Below the pieces are notes generated by a model that made no database searches, was not told the DNA's origin, and worked only from the letters and a program-made list of their open reading frames with translations. Position numbers and translations under genes: made by a program. Of a DNA stretch of 64,000 nucleotides, positions 49,087 to 58,413 are shown piece by piece. The stretch comes from VXNE01 sp963664635 (GTDB lineage Bacteria > Pseudomonadota > Gammaproteobacteria > Pseudomonadales > Azotimanducaceae), in the NCBI GenBank assembly GCA_963664635.1, contig OY761542.1, positions 4,960,001 through 5,024,000 on the forward strand. The letters are read 5' to 3'. Each line of letters begins with the position of its first letter. Position 1 is the stretch's first letter.

Positions 49087-50655
49087 TCAGGGCCGGTACG
49101 GCACCCGCGGCTCGCCGAGCTGCGTGCGCAGGACGCGCTGCGCCTCCTCGGCGAACTCGCAGAGCACGGTGCGCGTCTCCCGCGGATCGATGATGTCCTG
49201 CCCCGTCGCCTCCGCCGTGCGGAACGGCGAGGCGACCGCGTGCAGCCGCGCCTCGATCTCCAGACGCTTCGCTTCCGGGTCCGGCGCGCCGTCGATTTCG
49301 CGGCGGTACGCCGCCGAGGTGCCGCCGGCGATGGGCATGGACCCCCAGGTCGCGGACGGCCACGCGTAGCGGCGGAACATCCCGCTCGCCCGGTGATGCG
49401 TGGAGCCGGCGACTCCGAACACCCGCCCGATCACGACCGTGATGAAGGGAATCCGCGTCTGCGAGGTCACCACGAGGAGTTGCGCCCCCGCCCGCTCGAT
49501 GCCCTGCTTCTCGGCCTCGAGGCCCACCATGAATCCCGGCTCGTCGCAGAGGCTCACGACCGGGAGGTGGAACACGTCACAGAGCTGCAGCAGGCGCATG
49601 ACCTTGCCCCCGCCCGCCACGTCCGTTGCCCCGCCGTGCTGGCGCGGGTTGTTGGCCATGACGCCCACCGGGTACCCGTTCAGCCGGCCGAGCCCGGTGA
49701 TCCGCGCGCGTCCGTGACGCGGCGCGATCTCGAAGAACGACCCGGCGTCCAGCACGGAGTGGATCAACTTGTAGATGTCGTAGACCTTGCGCCGGTCCCG
49801 AGGCATCAGGTCGACGAGCGCCTCGTCGCGACGCTCCGGGTCGTCGTCCGCCGGCCCCCGCGGCGCCATCTCCCAGACGTTCGACGGCAGGTACCCGAGG
49901 AACCGCCGGATCATGTCGAACGCTTCCTCCTCGGTGGAGGCCAGGTTGTCCACGCTCCCGCTGACCCGGGTGTGGATGTGCGCGCCGCCGAGGTCCTCCT
50001 TCGAGATGTCGTACCCGAGCGCCGCTTTCACCACCGGCGGTCCGCCGGGGAAGAGCTGGCTGGTGTCCTTGACCATCACGTTGAAGTGCGCCAGGCACGC
50101 GTGGATCGCGGGGCCCCCCGCCACCGACCCCAGGACCGCCGCGACCACCGGCACCTTGGAAAGCATGTCCACGTCGATCAGCCACCAGGAGCTGCCGTCC
50201 GGCAGGTAGGTGCGGCCGATCTCCTCGAAATGCCGCACGCTGCCGCCGGCCGCGTCGAGCAGGCGCACGAAGGGCACCTTCCACTCCCGCGCCCGCTCGT
50301 TGGGCGCGAGCTCGGAGCCCATGCCGCCGCCGGCGCCGCCGGAACCTCCGCGGATGGTGAAGTCCCCGGCGCTCAGGACCAGCTTGCGGCCGTCGACGCG
50401 GGCCGTTCCCTCGACGACGGCGCGTGGGGTGAACGACTTGAGCTCGTTGCCCTCGTAGGCGCCCTGACCGGCGAGCGAGTAGAACTCCCGGAAGCTGCCG
50501 TCGTCCACGAACGCCCCGATCCGCTCCCGCGCCGTCAGCTTGCCGTGCCGGTGCTGCCGCTCGATGCCGTCGGGGCCGCCCATCTGCTCCCGCAGACCCC
50601 GGCGCTTCTCTATCTCGGCGACTTCCGGGCGCCACCCCTGCTCTTCCACGCTCAT
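49087..50655 (-). CDS. Acyl-CoA carboxylase, carboxyltransferase subunit
   Basis: 522 residues from ATG 50655. N-terminal carboxyltransferase half with RIGAFVDDGSFREFYSLAG, the GGSGGAGGGMGSELAPNERAREW loop and CLAHFNVMVKDTSQLFPGGPPVVKAALG; C-terminal half with IARPRHGRARI-like GRLNGYPVGVMANNP, LCDEPGFMVGLEAEKQG and SGMFRRYAWPSATWGSMP. It transfers CO2 from biotin to an acyl-CoA (propionyl-, methylcrotonyl- or similar). No biotin carboxylase or carrier gene is adjacent, so partners lie elsewhere. Confidence 0.88.
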   Translation of the reverse strand: MSVEEQGWRPEVAEIEKRRGLREQMGGPDGIERQHRHGKLTARERIGAFVDDGSFREFYSLAGQGAYEGNELKSFTPRAVVEGTARVDGRKLVLSAGDFTIRGGSGGAGGGMGSELAPNERAREWKVPFVRLLDAAGGSVRHFEEIGRTYLPDGSSWWLIDVDMLSKVPVVAAVLGSVAGGPAIHACLAHFNVMVKDTSQLFPGGPPVVKAALGYDISKEDLGGAHIHTRVSGSVDNLASTEEEAFDMIRRFLGYLPSNVWEMAPRGPADDDPERRDEALVDLMPRDRRKVYDIYKLIHSVLDAGSFFEIAPRHGRARITGLGRLNGYPVGVMANNPRQHGGATDVAGGGKVMRLLQLCDVFHLPVVSLCDEPGFMVGLEAEKQGIERAGAQLLVVTSQTRIPFITVVIGRVFGVAGSTHHRASGMFRRYAWPSATWGSMPIAGGTSAAYRREIDGAPDPEAKRLEIEARLHAVASPFRTAEATGQDIIDPRETRTVLCEFAEEAQRVLRTQLGEPRVPYRP

Positions 50656-50854
50656 CTCCGCCCCATATCCGCCAAGCCCGCCGCACGTTGAGCCGTAATG
50701 GTCCCTTACCGGCGTGAAGCCCCGCAAGGGACATGGGACATGTCCGAAGTCGCAGATTTGCCACGCGGAGTTTAGACTCCGTGCCGGCGGCGAGGCTCGC
50801 AGTTCGGCCCTGCCGCCGGCCACCACGTTCACGCAGACACAGGGGAGCCCTCCC
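50656..50854. promoter_or_regulatory. Divergent control region, carboxyltransferase / TonB receptor
   Basis: 199 bp. Contains inverted repeat GTCCCTT/AAGGGAC (50701-50732) and the palindrome GGACATGTCC (50736-50745), which may be operator sites. No -35/-10 pair was defined with confidence. Confidence 0.4.
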
Positions 50855-53275
50855 ATGCGTTCAACCCTACCGATCGCCAGCGCGGTTGTGCTGCTCGCCA
50901 CCGCTCCGCCATACCAGACCTGGGCTCAGGAGCAGGAGGCCGGCGCCGAAGCCATCGAGGAGGTCGTCGTCATCGGCTCGCGGTTCGCCACGGCGCGTTC
51001 CGCTGCCGACGCCGTCGCGCCGGTGGACGTGCTCTCCTCCGAGGACATCGGACGCGTCGGCAACCACGCCGACCTGACCGACAGCCTGCGCGCCCTCGCG
51101 CCTTCCTACAACGCCCCGACGGCATCCGGCGACGGGGACACGTTCGTGCGCTCCACCTCGCTGCGCGGTCTCGCCCCGGACCAGACCCTCGTGATGATCA
51201 ACGGCAAGCGCCGGCATCGAGCCGCCCTGATCTCCGAATTCGTGCCCGCCGCCGGCAAGGGCGCGCATGGCCCGAACATCGGCCTGATTCCGGCCATCGC
51301 CGTCGAGCGCGTCGAGATCCTGCGCGACGGCGCGGTGGCCCAGTACGGCGCCGACGCGATCGCGGGGGTGATCAACCTCCGCATGAAGGACGCCGCCGAA
51401 GGGGGCGAGGTGCGGGTCGACTACGGGCAATTCTTCGAAGGCGAGGACAGCATCAAGGTGGCCGCCAACGCCGGGCTGCCGATCGGCTACGACGGCTTCC
51501 TGAACCTGAGCCTCGAGTACGTCGATAACGAGGGGCTCTCGCGCGGCCGGCAGCGGTCGAACGCCCAGGCCCTGATCGACGCCGGGGTGCGCGGCGTGGG
51601 CGCCGACGCCCCCTTCGACGACGCCCCCTTCGTGCAGACGTGGGGGCGCGGGCAGACCGAGGACTACCGCTTCTTCCTGAACGGAGGCGCGCCCCTGTCC
51701 GACACGGCCGACGCCTACTTTCACGCCAACTACGCAACGACGGAAGGCCGCTACCGGTTCTTCTACAGGTCCGGAGACAATCCCGCCACGGAGGCCAACG
51801 AAGCCCACAGCACCATTCGGGCACTCGGCATCGAAGACCGCCTGCCGCAAGGGTTCACGCCCTTTTTCGACGGCGACCACCGGGACTACAGCCTCGTCAG
51901 CGGCATCCGCGGCGACCTCGACGGATTCGGCTACGACTTCAGCGTCGGCCACGGGGAGGACACGCTGGACTTCTTCCTCAACAACACGGTCAACCCCGAC
52001 GTCGGCCTCGGACCGGACGGCCTGCCGGCACAGATGGGTTTCGACGTCGGCACGCTGCGGCAGGAGGAGCTGAACCTCAACGCGGACTTCACGAGACGCC
52101 TGACCGACAGCCTCCAGCTCGCCTTCGGGGCCGAGTGGCGCGAGGAGACGTTCTCCGTGATCGCCGGGGAGCCCAACTCGTACCTCGGCGCCGGATCGAG
52201 CGGCTTCAAGGGCCTCGAGCCCATCAACGCCGGCGCGTTCTCGCGCCACAACAGCGCCCTGTACGGCGAGTTCGAGCAGGAACTCGGAACGCGCGCCCTC
52301 CTGCAGTATGCGCTGCGCTACGAGGAGTTCTCCGACTTCGGCGATACCTGGAACGGCAAGCTCGCCGGGCGCCTCGACCTCACCGACTCGTTCACCGTGC
52401 GGGCTTCGGTCAACACGGGCTTCCACGCGCCGACCCCGGGACAGTCGAACCTCCAGAAAGTGACGACCACGTTCGACAACGATACCGGTCTGCAGGTGGA
52501 GTCCGGCACGGTGCGGCCGGACCATCCCTCGGCCCTCGCCGCCGGGGGAGCCCCCCTCGAAGAGGAGCAGTCCGTCGACTACAGCATCGGCCTGTGGGCC
52601 GCCGTCGGCCCGGTGGAGCTGACCGTGGACGCCTACAGCATCGACATCGACGGACGCATCTACAAGACGCAGAACCTGCCGTTCTTCGACGCCGCGGGGG
52701 TCGCCCGGAACGTGCAGTTCTTCACCAACGCGCTGAACCTGGACGTGACGGGAGTCGACGTCGTCGCCACGGCCCACTTCGACTGGGGCGATTCGGGAGT
52801 GCGTACGGACCTGAGCTTCGCGTACAACCACAACGAGGTGGACGTCGCCAGCCAGTCACGCGTGAACGGCGTCCTGCCGGTCGGCGCGGCCGACGTGGAG
52901 GACATCGAGAAGAGCTACCCCGAAGACCGCTTCACGGTCACCGCCAGCACGTTGCTGACCCCGCGCCTGGACCTCATGGTGCGCGCCAACTACTACGGCG
53001 AGCACTACGACGAGCGCGGACGCATCGACGGCGTCGACGGCAACGCGCCCACCAAGCTGCTCGGCTCGACGGTCTTCGTCGACCTGGAGCTCCGCTTCGA
53101 CGTCAACGACTCCCTGCGCCTGGCGCTCGGCGGCACGAACGTGCTCGACGAGTACATCGACGTGATCGGCCCGCCGTACGCGAACCGGCTCAGCGTCGGG
53201 TTGCCCTACGCACGCCGTACCGCGGCCAACTTCGAGGGCGGCTCGTGGTATCTGCGGGCGTCCTACCTCTGGTAG
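50855..53275 (+). CDS. TonB-dependent receptor
   Basis: 806 residues from ATG 50855, with AGGGGAG upstream. Signal peptide ending near YQTWAQE, TonB box-like IEEVVVIGSRF, plug with PVDVLSSEDIGRVG, TSLRGLAPDQTLVMINGKRRHRAAL (classical plug pattern LRGLxPDxTLVLVNGKRRH), VERVEILRDGAVAQYGADAIAGVINL, and a barrel ending GGSWYLRASYLW with terminal tryptophan. This subtype is common in sphingomonads and marine gammaproteobacteria. It has no obvious operon partner. Ligand unknown. Confidence 0.93.
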   Translation: MRSTLPIASAVVLLATAPPYQTWAQEQEAGAEAIEEVVVIGSRFATARSAADAVAPVDVLSSEDIGRVGNHADLTDSLRALAPSYNAPTASGDGDTFVRSTSLRGLAPDQTLVMINGKRRHRAALISEFVPAAGKGAHGPNIGLIPAIAVERVEILRDGAVAQYGADAIAGVINLRMKDAAEGGEVRVDYGQFFEGEDSIKVAANAGLPIGYDGFLNLSLEYVDNEGLSRGRQRSNAQALIDAGVRGVGADAPFDDAPFVQTWGRGQTEDYRFFLNGGAPLSDTADAYFHANYATTEGRYRFFYRSGDNPATEANEAHSTIRALGIEDRLPQGFTPFFDGDHRDYSLVSGIRGDLDGFGYDFSVGHGEDTLDFFLNNTVNPDVGLGPDGLPAQMGFDVGTLRQEELNLNADFTRRLTDSLQLAFGAEWREETFSVIAGEPNSYLGAGSSGFKGLEPINAGAFSRHNSALYGEFEQELGTRALLQYALRYEEFSDFGDTWNGKLAGRLDLTDSFTVRASVNTGFHAPTPGQSNLQKVTTTFDNDTGLQVESGTVRPDHPSALAAGGAPLEEEQSVDYSIGLWAAVGPVELTVDAYSIDIDGRIYKTQNLPFFDAAGVARNVQFFTNALNLDVTGVDVVATAHFDWGDSGVRTDLSFAYNHNEVDVASQSRVNGVLPVGAADVEDIEKSYPEDRFTVTASTLLTPRLDLMVRANYYGEHYDERGRIDGVDGNAPTKLLGSTVFVDLELRFDVNDSLRLALGGTNVLDEYIDVIGPPYANRLSVGLPYARRTAANFEGGSWYLRASYLW

Positions 53276-53303
53276 CGCCGGCAGCAGGCAGGCACGACGG
53301 AAC

Positions 53304-53324
53304 CGGGCACCCTGATGGTGCCCG
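53304..53324. terminator. Hairpin between convergent TonB receptor and RRM genes
   Basis: CGGGCACC / GGTGCCCG, eight base pairs with a 5-nt loop, 28 bp past the receptor stop. Confidence 0.55.
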
Positions 53325-53385
53325 ACTCCCGACAGAGTGGTGGAGTGGTCGCGGTCCTTGACCGGCAGCAAGCTGCCGGCGGGCG

Positions 53386-53646
53386 TCAACGGCGCGGGCG
53401 GTCGCCCCGCGGCCGTGCCTGGTTGACCGTGATCATGCGTCCCTGGAGTTGGGTAGAGTTCAACTCCTTGATGGCCCGATCCGCTTCCGAGTTGTTCGGC
53501 ATCTCGATGAAACCGAACCCCTTCGAACGCCCGGTCTCCCTGTCCATGATGACCGTCGCGTCCTGCACATGACCATACTCGCCAAACAGTTCCGAGAGGT
53601 CCTCGGAGCTGACGCTGTACGGCATGTTGCCTATGTAAATCCTCAA
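53386..53646 (-). CDS. RRM-type RNA-binding protein
   Basis: 86 residues from TTG 53646, where the RRM begins (LRIYIGNMPYSVSSEDL); GGGAG lies about nine bases upstream. A TTG at 53697 would add 17 residues. RNP2 is IYIGNM and RNP1 is KGFGFIEM; the C-terminus is a short Arg/Gly/Pro tail. Small single-RRM proteins bind single-stranded RNA and are often cold-induced. It lies alone between convergent TonB and divergent MFS genes. Confidence 0.85.
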   Translation of the reverse strand: MRIYIGNMPYSVSSEDLSELFGEYGHVQDATVIMDRETGRSKGFGFIEMPNNSEADRAIKELNSTQLQGRMITVNQARPRGDRPRR

Positions 53647-53933
53647 GTGCTTCGTCTCCCGTCGCAATTCAACTCCGCCGCCATTCCAGAAAGACAAACC
53701 CGTGGGACAAGCGCTTCACTTCGCTTGCTCGCGCAGGCGTCAAGTTTCGCGGAAAGCATGAATCTACGGATGAGAGCCCGCAAAGGCCAACGGCGGCTGG
53801 AGTCAATCCGGTGCATACTAACAGCGATGGTGTCAGGCGGCTACCGATAGTTCATGACCATTTTCCGGCGGCTTGATCCACCGCACGCCGCTGCCCGTCT
53901 CCCCCGCCGGCCCCTCGCGGCCGTCAACCGTCC

Positions 53934-55247
53934 GTGAGCGACGCGACACCGGACTCCACTCCCCGCCGGGAGTTCTCGCCCCGCTACCGCGCCTACGTGC
54001 TCTTCGTCCTGATGGGCGTGAACGTCTTCAACTACGGGGACCGCGCCATCCTCGGCGTGCTCATCCAGCCCATCAAGGAGGAACTCGGGGCGAGCGACAC
54101 GGAGATGGGCATCCTCACCGGGCTCGCCTTCGCCGTTTTCTACGCGATCTGCGGTTTCCCGATCGCGCGGCTCGCCGACCGGGGCCTGCGCGTGCGCGTC
54201 ATCGGCTGGGCGATGGCGATCTGGAGCCTCATGACCGCGGTGTCCGGACTGGCGACCGCCTACTGGCACCTCCTGCTCGCCCGCATCGGCGTCGGCATCG
54301 GGGAGGCCGGCGGCAATCCGCCCGCGCAGGCGCTGCTGGCCGACTACTTCCCCATCGAGCAGCGCGCCCGGGCCATCGCGGTGTTCGTGGCCGGGGCCCA
54401 CATCGGCGCCTTCCTCGGGACGCTGCTGGCCGGGTACATCGGGCACGAGTACGGCTGGCGCCAGGCCTTCATCGTGCTCGGCCTGCCGGGCGTCGCGTTC
54501 GCCGTGCTCGTGCGCTACACGGTCGCCGAGCCGCCCCCGCGGGGCAAGCTCGAGAGCGTCGAATCGCCCCTGCGCAGCGGTTCCCTGTGGCAGGCGAGCA
54601 TGCACCTCTTCGAGGGACGGGCGTTCCGGCACCTCATGATCGCGGTCGGCATCCTGTGGTTCAGCAACGTCGGGGCCGGTCAGTGGCACGCCCCGTTCCT
54701 GCAGCGGTCCCATGACCTGTCCCTCAAGGAGGTGGGACTCCTGCTGAGCCTCCTGAGCATTCCGAACCTCGTCGCCGTCATGGCCGGCGCCTACCTCGCG
54801 GACAGACTTTCGAAACGCAATCCCCGCTGGCAGGTGTACATCCCGCTCCTCAGCACGGTGATCTCGGTGCCCTTCCTGCTCGGCTTCTACCTGGCGCCCA
54901 CCTGGCAACTCGCGTTCGCCTCCGCCGTCCTTGCCATGCTGGCGGCCGGGGCCTTCGCGGGCGTGCTGCTCGCGGCCGTCCAGGGGCTCGTCGGGCCGCA
55001 CGCGCGGGCGCTCGCCGGCGCGATCCTGATGTTCTCTTCGAATCTGATCGGCGTGGGCCTCGGCCCGTTCGCCGTCGGAGTGCTGTCGGACCTCCTGACG
55101 CCCGCCCTGGGCGACGAGTCGCTCCGTTGGGCGCTCGTGCTCATGAAGGTGCTGCCGCTGCTCGCGGTCTGGCACATGTGGCTGGCGTCCCGGGTGTTCA
55201 CGGAGGAGTTGCGGGAGGCTCCACCCACCGCGGAGGCCCGCCCGTGA
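53934..55247 (+). CDS. MFS transporter
   Basis: 437 residues from GTG 53934; 12 membrane helices. The motif GFPIARLADRGLRVRVIGW between helices 2 and 3, and GVGIGEAGGNPPAQALLADYFP in helix 4, are those of the Spinster/ACS-like major facilitator group. It probably carries an organic anion or lipid-like compound. The stop overlaps the modA start by GTGA, so it may be expressed together with the molybdate genes, although functions seem unrelated. Confidence 0.88.
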   Translation: MSDATPDSTPRREFSPRYRAYVLFVLMGVNVFNYGDRAILGVLIQPIKEELGASDTEMGILTGLAFAVFYAICGFPIARLADRGLRVRVIGWAMAIWSLMTAVSGLATAYWHLLLARIGVGIGEAGGNPPAQALLADYFPIEQRARAIAVFVAGAHIGAFLGTLLAGYIGHEYGWRQAFIVLGLPGVAFAVLVRYTVAEPPPRGKLESVESPLRSGSLWQASMHLFEGRAFRHLMIAVGILWFSNVGAGQWHAPFLQRSHDLSLKEVGLLLSLLSIPNLVAVMAGAYLADRLSKRNPRWQVYIPLLSTVISVPFLLGFYLAPTWQLAFASAVLAMLAAGAFAGVLLAAVQGLVGPHARALAGAILMFSSNLIGVGLGPFAVGVLSDLLTPALGDESLRWALVLMKVLPLLAVWHMWLASRVFTEELREAPPTAEARP

Positions 55248-56035
55248 CGCGAGCGGCACGCATCGCGCTCGCTACGCTGTTGCTGCCGGCTGTGCCGGTA
55301 GCGGCCGCAGAGGCTCTCGTCGCCGTGGCGGCGAACTTCGCCGGTCCCGTCCAGGCACTTGCGGCGGCCTTCGAAGGCGACGGTCCGCATCGCATCCGGA
55401 TCTCCGCCGGGGCGACCGGCATGCTGTACGCCCAGGCGACCCACGGCGCGCCCTACGACCTCTTCATGGCGGCGGACCGCGAGCGGCCGGAACGGCTCGA
55501 GGCGCTCGGCCTCGCCGTGCCCGGCTCGCGCCGCACCTACGCCATCGGCCGCCTCGTGCTCTGGAGCGCGGACCCGAACCGCGTGGCGCCGGGCGGCGTG
55601 GACACGCTGCGCGGCGGAGACTTCCGCCGGCTCGCCATCGCCAACCCCGAACTCGCCCCGTACGGCGCGGCGGCCCGCGAGGTCCTGCACGCGACGGGGC
55701 TGTACGCCGGGCTCTCGAGCCGCATCGTCATGGGCGAGAACATTGGCCAGGCACACGCCCTGGTCGCCACCGGCAACGCGGAACTCGGACTCGTGGCCCT
55801 CTCGCAGCTCGTCCGGCCGGGCGCCGCGCCGTCGGGGAGCCGTTGGGAAGTCCCCGCAAACCTGCACGCGCCCATCGAACAGGACCTCGTGCTGCTGCGC
55901 CACGGCGCCGGGAACGCCGCCGCGCGAGCCTTCCTCGACTTTCTGGAGACCGACGAGGCGCGGGGTATCGTCGTAGCCCACGGCTACGACGTTCCCCCCC
56001 ACCCGGCTCCATGGCAATCGACAGGATCCGGCTGA
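55244..56035 (+). CDS. modA: Molybdate-binding periplasmic protein
   Basis: 263 residues from GTG 55244 overlapping the MFS stop. Signal peptide (IALATLLLPAVPVAAAEA), then LVAVAANFAGPVQALAAAFE and the anion-binding ISAGATGMLYAQATHGAPYDLFMAAD, followed by LAIANPELAPYGAAAREVL and GENIGQAHALVATGNAELGLVALSQL. This is ModA, which delivers molybdate (or tungstate) to ModB. It shares one base with the modB start, so translation is coupled. Confidence 0.92.
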   Translation: MTRAARIALATLLLPAVPVAAAEALVAVAANFAGPVQALAAAFEGDGPHRIRISAGATGMLYAQATHGAPYDLFMAADRERPERLEALGLAVPGSRRTYAIGRLVLWSADPNRVAPGGVDTLRGGDFRRLAIANPELAPYGAAAREVLHATGLYAGLSSRIVMGENIGQAHALVATGNAELGLVALSQLVRPGAAPSGSRWEVPANLHAPIEQDLVLLRHGAGNAAARAFLDFLETDEARGIVVAHGYDVPPHPAPWQSTGSG

Positions 56036-56703
56036 TGGATCTCGGCGCCGTCGGGCTCACGCTGCACCTCGCGGCGGTGACGACGCTCGTCCTGCTGCTT
56101 GTCGGCACGCCGCTCGCGTGGTGGCTCGCCACGACGCGCAGCGCGCTGCGACCGGTCGTGGAGGCCCTCACGGCGCTCCCGCTGGTGCTGCCGCCCACGG
56201 TACTCGGCTTCTACCTCCTGATCGCCCTCAACCCCGGCGCGCCGGTCGGGGCCTTCTGGGTGGAGCTCACCGGCACCACGCTGACGTTCTCTTTCGCCGG
56301 CCTCGTCGTCGGCTCGGTGATCTATTCGCTGCCGTTCATGGTGCAGCCGCTGCACGGGGCCTTCGCGGCCGTCGGACAGGCGCCGCTCGAGGCCGCCGCA
56401 AGTCTGCGCGCCCGGCCCCTGGACGCCTTCTTCACGGTAGCCGTCCCGCTATCCGCCCGCGGCTTCCTCACCGCGTGCGTACTGACCTTCGCCCATACCG
56501 TGGGCGAGTTCGGCGTCGTCCTGATGATCGGCGGCAACATCCCCGGCGAGACGCGGGTGGTCTCCATCGCCATCTACGAGCAGGTGGAGACCCTGCGCTA
56601 CGCCGACGCCCACGTCCTGTCCGCGGCGTTGCTCGCGTTCTCCTTCCTGGTGCTGCTCGCCGTCTACGGCATGAACCGGCGCTTTCCCGTCCATGCCTTC
56701 TGA
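56035..56703 (+). CDS. modB: Molybdate ABC transporter permease
   Basis: 222 residues from ATG 56035 (TGATG overlap with modA); ATG 56011 is an alternative but would overlap more. Five membrane helices, with PLVLPPTVLGFYLLIAL and the EAAASLRARPLDAFFTVAVPL coupling loop (EAA motif) that contacts the ATPase. Last part: HTVGEFGVVLMIGGNIPGET. It overlaps modC by 11 bp. Confidence 0.93.
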   Translation: MDLGAVGLTLHLAAVTTLVLLLVGTPLAWWLATTRSALRPVVEALTALPLVLPPTVLGFYLLIALNPGAPVGAFWVELTGTTLTFSFAGLVVGSVIYSLPFMVQPLHGAFAAVGQAPLEAAASLRARPLDAFFTVAVPLSARGFLTACVLTFAHTVGEFGVVLMIGGNIPGETRVVSIAIYEQVETLRYADAHVLSAALLAFSFLVLLAVYGMNRRFPVHAF

Positions 56704-57781
56704 AACCCTCCACATCGACGTATCCGTCGCCCTCGGCGACTTCCGGCTCGAGGTGGCCGAAGCGGTGCCATTCGCCGGCATCACGGCCGTCTTCGGTCCG
56801 AGCGCCAGCGGCAAGAGCACGCTGCTGCGCGCCCTCGCCGGGTTCGAGCCCGCCCGCGGCCGCATCGCGGTGGCCGGCGAGCGCTGGCTCGACACCGCGC
56901 GCGGGGTCGCCCTGCCCCCGTTCCGCCGCCGCGTCGGCTTCCTGTTCCAGGATGCGCGCCTGTTCGCCCACCTCGACGTGGCGGGCAATCTCCGTTATGC
57001 CGCGCGCCGCGCCGGCGACGGAGCCCCGGCCCTCGCGCTCGACGATGTCGTAACCGCCTTCGACCTCGAAGCCCTGCTCGCGCGACGCGTCGAAGCGCTG
57101 TCCGGCGGCGAGCGCCAGCGGGTCGCCCTGGCGCGTACCCTGCTGACACGGCCGGCCCTGCTCCTCCTCGACGAGCCCCTGGCGGCGCTGGACATCTACC
57201 GCAAGGCCGAGATCCTGCCCTATCTCGAGTCGCTGTCCACACGCTTCGGGATCCCCACGCTCTACGTCAGCCACGCCATCGACGAAGTGGTGCGCCTCGC
57301 CGACCGCACGCTCGTGCTGACGGACGGCCGCGTGCGGGCGTTCGGGCCGACGCCCGCCGTGCTGGAACGCCTCGACGTGCAGTCCATTGCCGGTCCGCTG
57401 GAGGCAAGCGTGGTGATCGAAGCGCGCGTGGTCGATCACGACGCCCACTACCGTCTCACGCGACTGGACCTCGGCGGGGAGGCGATCTCGCTGCCCATGG
57501 CGGGACATCTCGACGCGGGCGCCACCGCCCGGCTGCGCATCCGCGCCCGGGACGTGGCGGTCGCCACCACCCGACCCGATGCGCTCAGCATTCGCAACGT
57601 CCTCGAAGGCACGCTCGTCGAGCTCGCCGCCGACCCCGACTCTCCGTTCGCCGAGGTGCTCGTCGATGTCGGCGGGCAGCACCTGCGCGCGCGCATCACC
57701 CGGGCGGCGGCGGACGACCTCGGGCTCAGTACCGGGCAGCGCGTCTACGCCCTGGTCAAGAGCGTGGGCCTCGACGGCTGA
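56693..57781 (+). CDS. modC: Molybdate ABC transporter ATPase with TOBE domain
   Basis: 362 residues from ATG 56693. Walker A GPSASGKST (35-43), Q-loop FLFQDARLF, signature LSGGERQRVALART, Walker B LLLLDEPLAALD, and switch histidine in YVSHAIDEV. The C-terminal ~130 residues form a Mop/TOBE-type domain (ARLRIRARDVAVATTRPDALSIRN) that senses molybdate. With modAB it makes a complete high-affinity importer. No molybdenum enzyme is present in the window. Confidence 0.94.
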   Translation: MPSETLHIDVSVALGDFRLEVAEAVPFAGITAVFGPSASGKSTLLRALAGFEPARGRIAVAGERWLDTARGVALPPFRRRVGFLFQDARLFAHLDVAGNLRYAARRAGDGAPALALDDVVTAFDLEALLARRVEALSGGERQRVALARTLLTRPALLLLDEPLAALDIYRKAEILPYLESLSTRFGIPTLYVSHAIDEVVRLADRTLVLTDGRVRAFGPTPAVLERLDVQSIAGPLEASVVIEARVVDHDAHYRLTRLDLGGEAISLPMAGHLDAGATARLRIRARDVAVATTRPDALSIRNVLEGTLVELAADPDSPFAEVLVDVGGQHLRARITRAAADDLGLSTGQRVYALVKSVGLDG

Positions 57782-57850
57782 AGCCGGGGCCCCCGCGCCC
57801 GGTAGTAGAATCCGGACCGCAGTCTGCGGCAATCAGCAGGAGGAGCGCAA

Positions 57851-58276
57851 ATGGCCATCAAGAGCATCTTCGCGGAAGTGGAAACGGTGAAGCGGGACAT
57901 CGAGAACCTCTCCGTCGAGGAACTCAAGGCCGAACTTGCCGCCGGCGGCGACACCCTGCTGCTCGACATTCGCGAGATCCAGGAGCAGGTCGACCTCGGC
58001 ACGATTCCCGGCGCCCGGCACGCCCCGCGGGGCATGCTGGAGTTCTGGGCGGATCCCTCGAGCCCGTACTACCGCGACTGGTTCCAGGAGGATCGCCGCA
58101 CGGTGCTCTTCTGCGCCGGCGGGGGCCGCTCCGCACTCGCGGTGCAGGCGCTCGCCGACATGGGGTTCACCGACGTCGCCCATCTCGAGGCGGGATTCGG
58201 GGGTTGGCGCGACGCCCGCGAAGAGATCGAGGACGTGAGCGCCAGGAGCCGCTGGGTGCGGCGCGAACAGCCTTGA
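57851..58276 (+). CDS. Rhodanese-like sulfurtransferase
   Basis: 141 residues from ATG 57851 with CAGGAGGAG upstream. Rhodanese fold: LLLDIREIQEQVDLGTIPGARHAPRGML and active-site loop FCAGGGRSALAVQALADMGF, with catalytic cysteine in CAGGGRS. It transfers sulfane sulfur. The 70-bp distance to modC allows co-transcription; a link to molybdenum cofactor sulfuration is speculative. The 3' end runs into a tandem repeat. Confidence 0.88.
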   Translation: MAIKSIFAEVETVKRDIENLSVEELKAELAAGGDTLLLDIREIQEQVDLGTIPGARHAPRGMLEFWADPSSPYYRDWFQEDRRTVLFCAGGGRSALAVQALADMGFTDVAHLEAGFGGWRDAREEIEDVSARSRWVRREQP

Positions 58277-58376
58277 GCCCCTTGCGAACAGCCTTGAGCC
58301 CCTTGCGAACAGCCCTGAGCCCGCTTAGGCGCGAACAGCCGTGAGCCACTTGAGGCACGAACAGCCCTGAACCACT
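58262..58376 (+). repeat. Five imperfect tandem repeats of about 21 bp
   Basis: Unit close to GCGAACAGCCTTGAGCCCCT, repeated about five times with growing divergence. The first unit contains the rhodanese stop codon (GAACAGCCTTGA). The array ends about 38 bp before the aminoacylase start. Confidence 0.8.
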
Positions 58377-58413
58377 ATCCTTCGACCCTTACGCTTCATC
58401 TCGGGAGGAAACC

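Noticed and set aside
58262..58376. Repeat array as a CRISPR
   Set aside because: Units are contiguous, without spacers, and decay progressively; no cas genes.
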